Source: Streptomyces dioscori (lineage in GTDB: Bacteria > Actinomycetota > Actinomycetes > Streptomycetales > Streptomycetaceae). From it: a stretch of 64,000 bases of DNA. The position numbers were made by a program, and so were the translations under genes. Position 1 is the first letter of the stretch. The number at the start of each line of letters is the position of its first letter. The stretch is from positions 124,001-188,000 of the forward strand of contig NZ_KZ679045.1 of the NCBI RefSeq assembly GCF_003024195.1, given 5' to 3'. Below are positions 58,924-64,000 of this stretch, one piece after another. A model generated the notes under the pieces. That model made no database searches and was not told where the DNA came from. It worked only from the letters and a program-made list of their open reading frames with translations.

Positions 58924-60747
58924 GTGGCGGCACTGGACAATGTGAAGTTGAAGGACGTACTCGCGGACGTGGCGTCGGGCTCCTTACAACTGCCCGATTT
59001 CCAGCGGAACTGGAAGTGGGACGACGACCGGATCCGCGCCATCATCGCGACGGTGACGCTGGACTATCCGCTCGGCGTGGTGATGACACTGCAGACCGGT
59101 GGCGCCACCCGCTTCCGCTCCCGGACGCTCACGGGAGCGCGTCCGGACGGGGATCCGGCCGCGGACCTCCTCCTGTTGGACGGGCAGCAGCGCCTCACCT
59201 CCCTCTTCCAGGCCCTGTGGCTGGACGCCCCGGTGGAGACCTCGGACGCCCGTGGCAAACCCGTCGAGCGGTGGTACTACGTCGACATCGCGAAGGCCGT
59301 CGGCCCGTCCGCGGACCGCGACGAGGCCATCCTGTCCGTTCCGGCGGACAAAACACTCCGCAGGGACTTCAATCGCTCGGCAGTACTTGACCTGAGCACC
59401 ACGGACGGCGAGTGCGCGGCCGGTCTCTTCCCTCTGCACCTCGTCTTCGACGCCCAGCGTGTGAACCAGTGGAAGAAGTCCTACATCAAGGCGGACGAGG
59501 ACCGGAACTGGGATCTGTGGGGCCAGTTCGACGAGTCGGTGCTCCAGCAGGTCCGTGCCTTCCAGGTCCCGATGATCCGGTTGGGCGCCTCCACATCCAT
59601 GGACGCCGTCTGCGCTGTGTTCGAGCGGGTTAACACGGGCGGTGTCCCGCTGAACGTCTTCGAACTGCTCACCGCGACCTATGCCGGGGATCCCGGGTAC
59701 GTCGGCCCGACCGGGGACGGGGACTACTACCAGCTCCCCCGGGTGTGGCGGGAGATCAAGCAGGGACTGGCGGCCAAATACCCGGTCTTCGGCCGTCCGG
59801 ACGGCAGCATCGAGAAGGGCCTGAGCAGTATCGACTTCCTGCAGGCCATCGCTCTGGTGCGTACCTGGGAGCGGAAGCAGGCAAACACCAGGGCAACGGT
59901 GTCGTGCAAACGCCGGGATCTGCTGGACCTCCCGCTGGCCGACTTCGTCCGGCTGGCACCGAAACTCGCCGATGCCTTCGCCTGGGTGGGCGACTTCCTG
60001 GAACGGCAGTGCATCGTCCACCCGAGGGATCTGCCGTACCAGACCCAGCTCGTCCCGCTCGCGGCCGTCCGCGCCATCCTCGACACGGAGCTGGACGGTC
60101 TGGGGGCGGAGGAGAAGACCGAGCAGTGGTACTGGTGCGGGGTCCTCGGTGAGATGTACGGCGGCTCCACCGAGACCCGCTTCACCCGTGACGTCGAACA
60201 GTTCGTCCCCTGGATCGCGCAGGACGACCGGGCACCCGACACCGTCACGGACGCATTCTTCTTCAACGACCGCCTGGACACCCTCACAACTCGCAACAGC
60301 GCCGCCTACAAGGGCATCTACGCCCTGCTGATCAAACAGGGGGCGGTGGACTGGCACCACACGGGCAGCCCGCTCAGCCCCGGCAGGCTGGACGAGTACA
60401 GCGTGGACGTCCGGCAGATCTTCCCCAAGACCTGGTTCCGGCGGGGCAACAGCGAGGGCCTGCCCACGAACTCCATCGTGAACAAGACCCCGTTGTCCTA
60501 CCGCGCGGCGATGGACATGACCGGGGCACCGTCGTCCTACCTGTCCACCATGGTCGCGGCCTCCGACATGCGGCCCGAGTGGTTCGACGACGTCCTCACC
60601 ACCCACCTCATCGATCCGGAAGCGCTTCGCGACAACGACTACGAACGGTTCTACCGCGACCGTTCCAAGCAGTTGCAGGATCTCGTGCACTCCGCCATGG
60701 GCAAGAGGACCATGCTCCGCGATCTCGCGGAGGGCGACGCCCGATGA
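58924..60747 (+). CDS. DUF262 (GmrSD/BrxU-like) protein with altered HNH region, embedded in the BREX locus
   Basis: The 607-residue protein has the ParB/Srx-like DUF262 domain: LQLPDFQRNWKW (residues 21-32), LLLLDGQQRLTSLFQAL (about 80-96, NTP-binding) and CAVFERVNTGGVPLNVFELLTA (about 228-249). The C-terminal part ends with NSIVNKTPLSYRAAMDMTGAPSSYL, which is the DUF1524 HNH-domain ending. In that family, from memory, the text VHHIFPK precedes it, but here it is VRQIFPK (about residues 496-502), so the HNH His pair is lost. The gene runs opposite to brxD and pglZ and overlaps the CBS gene (ATGA). GmrSD proteins cut modified DNA; this one may only bind or hydrolyse NTP. Confidence 0.85.
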   Translation: MAALDNVKLKDVLADVASGSLQLPDFQRNWKWDDDRIRAIIATVTLDYPLGVVMTLQTGGATRFRSRTLTGARPDGDPAADLLLLDGQQRLTSLFQALWLDAPVETSDARGKPVERWYYVDIAKAVGPSADRDEAILSVPADKTLRRDFNRSAVLDLSTTDGECAAGLFPLHLVFDAQRVNQWKKSYIKADEDRNWDLWGQFDESVLQQVRAFQVPMIRLGASTSMDAVCAVFERVNTGGVPLNVFELLTATYAGDPGYVGPTGDGDYYQLPRVWREIKQGLAAKYPVFGRPDGSIEKGLSSIDFLQAIALVRTWERKQANTRATVSCKRRDLLDLPLADFVRLAPKLADAFAWVGDFLERQCIVHPRDLPYQTQLVPLAAVRAILDTELDGLGAEEKTEQWYWCGVLGEMYGGSTETRFTRDVEQFVPWIAQDDRAPDTVTDAFFFNDRLDTLTTRNSAAYKGIYALLIKQGAVDWHHTGSPLSPGRLDEYSVDVRQIFPKTWFRRGNSEGLPTNSIVNKTPLSYRAAMDMTGAPSSYLSTMVAASDMRPEWFDDVLTTHLIDPEALRDNDYERFYRDRSKQLQDLVHSAMGKRTMLRDLAEGDAR

Positions 60748-61790
60748 CGACCACACCGAGCGGGCAGGACCTCGCCGCGCTCAAGGGCAGGACCGTCCCC
60801 GTTCAGGACATCCTCGACCTGTTCCAGGTGAGGGTCCGCGACCACCGGTCGGTGCACCAAATCTCCCAGGCGCTCACCGACGTCGGGCTGACGACCCTGC
60901 CGGACTTCGCCGTCTGCGGCCAGCGCAGCAACGTCGACGTTCTACCGCTCGCATCCGTCCCAGCGCAGGCAGCACCCGCCGAGGCGGAAGAGGACGAGAC
61001 GGAGGAGGCCCTGCCCTCGGCCGCCCTTCCGCAGCGCCTGCTGCTCGGGGACATCCCGTCGGCGCGGCGCGGTCTGCTGTCCGTCGGCCCCGGTACGTCC
61101 CTGCCGCAGACCACGTTCCTGATGCGCACCGAGGGCGTCGCGCAGGTCCCGGTGACCACCGGTATGGCGCAGATCCACGGGGTGGTCACCTGGGGGTCCG
61201 TCGCCAAGATGTACGAGGCGGGCAAGCAGCCGACGCTGGACAACGCGATGGAGAAGGACTCCTTCCCGGTCACCGACACCCGCCAGGAGTTCTTCTCCTC
61301 CCTGCCACTCATCCGCGAACACGGGTATCTCCTGGTGCGCGGCGACGATGGCTGTCTCTCGGGCATGGTCACCGCGGCGGACGTGACGGACCGCTTCGAG
61401 GGCGCGGCGCGGCCCTTCTTCATCGTCGGGGAGATCGAGTCCCTGCTGCGGCGCTGCCTGGGCGCGGCACTGGACGAGGAGACCATCAAGGCCGTCCAGA
61501 CGAACAAGAGGGCCGAGCACCGCACCGGCCAGGTCTCCGACCTCATGTTCGGCGACTATCTGAGGCTCCTCGACGGCGACCAGACGAAGACGTCGCTGGC
61601 ACAGAGCGCCGACGCCAACTGGGCAGCCCTCAAGTGGCCCAGCATGCCCAGGGAACAGTTCATCGGCCGCCTGAAGCGGGTGAAGGACATCCGCAACCGC
61701 ATCGCCCATTTCGACGAGAAGCCGCTGCCGCAGGAGCTGCTCGACGAGCTGACGACGTTCGCGAACCTGCTGCGGGCGTTCGTGGCCTGA
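60744..61790 (+). CDS. CBS-domain protein with C-terminal HEPN-type motif
   Basis: The 348-residue protein starts with a helical, HTH-like part (VRDHRSVHQISQALTDVGLTTLPDF, about residues 30-55). An acidic linker (EAEEDETEEALP), two CBS motifs (about 105-235, including VAQVPVTTGMAQIHGVVTWGSVA and HGYLLVRGDDGCLSGMVTAADVTDRF) and a helical C-terminal domain follow. That domain contains IRNRIAHF (Arg317-Asn318...His322), the R-N-x3-H motif of HEPN ribonucleases and binding proteins. CBS pairs bind adenosine nucleotides. It is translationally coupled to the DUF262 gene, so the two form one module. Confidence 0.8.
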   Translation: MTTTPSGQDLAALKGRTVPVQDILDLFQVRVRDHRSVHQISQALTDVGLTTLPDFAVCGQRSNVDVLPLASVPAQAAPAEAEEDETEEALPSAALPQRLLLGDIPSARRGLLSVGPGTSLPQTTFLMRTEGVAQVPVTTGMAQIHGVVTWGSVAKMYEAGKQPTLDNAMEKDSFPVTDTRQEFFSSLPLIREHGYLLVRGDDGCLSGMVTAADVTDRFEGAARPFFIVGEIESLLRRCLGAALDEETIKAVQTNKRAEHRTGQVSDLMFGDYLRLLDGDQTKTSLAQSADANWAALKWPSMPREQFIGRLKRVKDIRNRIAHFDEKPLPQELLDELTTFANLLRAFVA

Positions 61791-61796
61791 CACGGC

Positions 61797-61829
61797 GGGG
61801 TGCCTCGACGTGAACGCCGGAGGCACCCC
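61797..61829. terminator. bidirectional terminator between the CBS-HEPN gene and pglZ
   Basis: GGGGTGCCTC pairs perfectly with GAGGCACCCC across a 13-nt loop in the 48-base convergent gap. No T tract follows. Confidence 0.7.
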
Positions 61830-61838
61830 GAACCCCGT

Positions 61839-64000
61839 TCAGCCTGCTCTGAGGGCGAACTGCTCGCGCAGCAGAGCCTCGTGGAGCCGTAGCGTGCGCC
61901 CGTCCGGCAGGGTCTCCAGCACCTGTACGCCGTCGTAGTTGAGGAGTTGCCGAAGCACCGCGGCGAAGCCGTCGCCCCGGGTGGTGGGCATGCCCGCGCG
62001 CTGGGCGAGCGCGGTCACGGGCAGGGTGCCGCCCGCGTCGAGCAGGGCGGCGAGTGCCTTGCGGACCGGCTCCGGTTGCGGCTTGCGCGCCAGACCGTCG
62101 AGTTGTGCCTGATACGTCTCCGAGTCGAGCAGCGACGTCACGAGCCTCTCGGTCCGGGAGACGATGGTGGGGGTGAGCAGAGCATCGTTCTCCCCGGGCG
62201 TCAGCTCCACGTCGAACAGCGCGTCGGGCAGCGTCCTGGGGTCGGGCTGCTTCTTCCGTGGTTTCGCGGTCCCCTTCTTCGGAGCCGCGCCGGCCGTCCG
62301 GCCCGCCTGCTCGTCCGGTACCTGCCTCCCCGTCTCTTCCGGAGCCCACCACGGCGGTCGCTGGTCCCCCAGCTCCCGCCACCCCTTGGGCGGTTCCGCT
62401 CCGAACGGCAGGAAGGCCAGCACCGGGATGGTGAACTCGGCGAGGGAGACTCCGCCGTGGTAGCCGGCCTTGAGGGCGGTGTAGCGGGTGTCCGCGTCCC
62501 AGAGCGCGACGATGGAGGCGCCGGGCTCTGGCCAGACCACGCGCGGTCCGGAGAGGGCGATCTCCGGTCCGCCGAGCGGGCCGCCGGGCAGTCGGTGGCG
62601 CGCGGACGCGGGCTCGGTGGCCGCGTCGGCCTTCCACCCATGCCGGTCGACGACGTGGCCGTGGTCGCTGGTGACAATGACAGCCATGCCCTGGGCCGCC
62701 GCCACCCGGAGCAGGTCGCGCAGGCCGGGCACGTCGTCGACCCGCCAGGCTGCGTCGCCGAGTTTCTGTTCCTTGGCGAGGCGGTCGTCGATGGCGTTGA
62801 GTACGACGGCGACCTGGGTCCGGCCGTCGGTGAGCGCTTCCGTGAGGGCCGGGCCGAAGGTGTCGCCCGCGGTCTCGGTACGCAGGTCGTCCTTGTGGAA
62901 GACGGCGGCCGGTGCCCCGCTCCACAGCTTCAGCGCGGGGAAGAGCCGCTTCTCGTCAGCCTGGGTGCCTTTCATCAGGGTGCCCGCGAAGAGCGACGTT
63001 CTGGACACGGCCGTCACGGTGGGGAGGGCGGCGGCCATCGCCCGCCGACGGGGCGTGCCCTCGTCCAGTGGGTCGAACTCCGCCCAGGAGCGGCGCAGTT
63101 CCTCGCCGAGTTCGTTCGCTATGGCCACGCTCATGCCGTCGAGCACGAGCAGCAGCACCCGTCGCTCGCCCGCGCTCCGGACGACCGGCCCGATCACCCG
63201 GTCGAGAAAGGTCTCGACGGTGAGCATCCTGCCGGGCTGGGTACCGTCCCGCGTCCACCCGGCCAGCGAGCGCGCGAAGACCCCGTCGATCTGCCGCCGC
63301 AGGCTCCTGGCATGCGCACCCAGGCCGTCGTACATGGCTTTGAGGGCGCGATCGGTATCACCCCCGGACTCGATGTGCTCCAGGGCCAGGTCGGCCCATC
63401 CCGTCTCGTCGATGTGCCGCTGTATGGCATCGGCGACGGTGGGTGCCTCGACCGGCGGGGCGGCGGCCATCCAGAGCGCGAGGCGCTGCCCCATGCGGGC
63501 GCGTTCGATGCGGGCTGACTCATCCGGGTCGGCGGCGAGCCCGTGCTCCGCGAGCCGCCGCACGGCCTCCTCGACAGCGACCGGGTCACCCGCCCCCAGT
63601 GCCCTGCCGACGGCCGTGAACCGGGCTTCCAGCCCACCGCGCAGGACGGGGCTCGCCGCGACGGCCGCCTCCGCGCCGAACTGGCGGGCCAGCACGGCGG
63701 CCCGGTCGAGCACGATGCCGCTGGTGCGGCGCGCCTCGCGGACCTGGTCGGCGTCGGCACCGATGCTCCGGTGTCCGGCCGTCAGCAGCGTGCTCACGTA
63801 TTCCTCGGCAGCCCGGCCGAAGACACCCACCAGAGCATCGAGCTGTTCACCCGGGGCCGGGGGCTGTTCTCCGAGGTAGCGTTCGGCGCGGCCCCGGGCC
63901 TGATACGTCTCCGGAGCGGGCTCGGCATGCTGCCACAGGGCCGCGCACACGAGGCCGAAGGCGGCGGCGTCCGCGCCGCGCTCGGCGTCGACGAGGGCGA
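61839..64000 (-). CDS. pglZ: BREX type 2 phosphatase-domain protein PglZ (N-terminus outside the window)
   Basis: About 720 residues are visible and the frame stays open to the right edge (ALVDAERGADAAAFGLVCAAL). The alkaline-phosphatase-like core shows VLLLVLDGMSVAIANELGEELRR (metal Asp), LPTVTAVSRTSLFAGTLMKG (nucleophile region) and VIVTSDHGHVVDR (DHGH metal ligands). KAGYHGGVSLAEFTIPVLAFLPFG closes the domain. A Lys/Pro linker and a C-terminal winged-helix-like end follow. PglZ is the hallmark of BREX/Pgl phage defence, where it acts with PglX methylase, PglY ATPase and PglW kinase; those must lie beyond the edge if present. Confidence 0.93.
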   Translation of the reverse strand, partial: ALVDAERGADAAAFGLVCAALWQHAEPAPETYQARGRAERYLGEQPPAPGEQLDALVGVFGRAAEEYVSTLLTAGHRSIGADADQVREARRTSGIVLDRAAVLARQFGAEAAVAASPVLRGGLEARFTAVGRALGAGDPVAVEEAVRRLAEHGLAADPDESARIERARMGQRLALWMAAAPPVEAPTVADAIQRHIDETGWADLALEHIESGGDTDRALKAMYDGLGAHARSLRRQIDGVFARSLAGWTRDGTQPGRMLTVETFLDRVIGPVVRSAGERRVLLLVLDGMSVAIANELGEELRRSWAEFDPLDEGTPRRRAMAAALPTVTAVSRTSLFAGTLMKGTQADEKRLFPALKLWSGAPAAVFHKDDLRTETAGDTFGPALTEALTDGRTQVAVVLNAIDDRLAKEQKLGDAAWRVDDVPGLRDLLRVAAAQGMAVIVTSDHGHVVDRHGWKADAATEPASARHRLPGGPLGGPEIALSGPRVVWPEPGASIVALWDADTRYTALKAGYHGGVSLAEFTIPVLAFLPFGAEPPKGWRELGDQRPPWWAPEETGRQVPDEQAGRTAGAAPKKGTAKPRKKQPDPRTLPDALFDVELTPGENDALLTPTIVSRTERLVTSLLDSETYQAQLDGLARKPQPEPVRKALAALLDAGGTLPVTALAQRAGMPTTRGDGFAAVLRQLLNYDGVQVLETLPDGRTLRLHEALLREQFALRAG

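Noticed and set aside
1..64000. tRNA or rRNA genes and complete insertion sequences.
   Set aside because: No cloverleaf with the conserved TTCGA arm, no rRNA text and no transposase were recognised by reading; a covariance-model scan would be the decisive test.

Overview
The window is high-GC actinomycete chromosome, almost certainly Streptomyces or a close relative. The signs are strong third-position GC bias, many GTG starts, tight GTGA/ATGA couplings, an AfsR/SARP giant regulator, an F420-dependent NADP reductase, a SapA-like spore protein, a Tat-exported GH11 xylanase and a BREX type 2 (Pgl) locus. Short GC-rich palindromic sequences of one family (core GCGCAGTTCCCCGCGCCCC) fill many intergenic gaps. 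No rRNA, tRNA, CRISPR array or intact insertion sequence was seen.

Left part (1-20 kb): two DHA1-type MFS pumps, a membrane-anchored endonuclease/exonuclease/phosphatase protein, a TetR regulator with a DHA2 drug pump behind a 23-bp perfect operator, and panB. Between the pump and panB lies a 168-bp near-perfect hairpin element. Next come a DrrA/DrrB-type ABC exporter convergent with an AfsR-like SARP-NB-ARC-TPR regulator, an M50 protease, an F420-NADP reductase, a sialidase-like protein, a repeat-bearing hypothetical protein, another MFS protein and methionine aminopeptidase.

Iron and heme block (20.0-31.7 kb): heme oxygenase, two HtaA-domain heme-binding surface proteins, a HmuTUV heme ABC importer and the EfeO/EfeB/EfeU iron system. 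Iron boxes (DmdR/IdeR type) precede heme oxygenase, the HtaA pair and efeO. The genes form a coherent heme capture, import and degradation plus elemental-iron uptake set.

Middle (31.8-51.8 kb): mixed core and accessory genes. They include a lipoprotein, a prim-pol domain protein, a glycerophosphodiesterase, a TetR, an Rsm22-type methyltransferase, a beta-lactamase-fold hydrolase coupled to a Bcr-type MFS pump, an oxidoreductase, a PhoD phosphatase, an SDR, a MacAB-like ABC pair, DoxX, MazG-like, a YceI/MarR divergent pair with a double operator, and two coupled secreted hydrolases (CBM2 esterase and SGNH lipase) with a CebR-like box.

Right part (51.8-64 kb): a decayed TetR fragment, a GH11 xylanase coupled to a CE4 acetylxylan esterase, a broken Mrr-like restriction gene, and a SapA-like protein. 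The end is a BREX type 2 phage-defence locus (brxHI, brxD, pglZ running off the right edge). Between brxD and pglZ, on the opposite strand, sits a two-gene module: a DUF262 (GmrSD/BrxU-like) protein whose HNH histidines appear to be replaced, and a CBS-domain protein ending in a HEPN-type RN-x3-H motif. This embedded module is the most interesting candidate system in the window.
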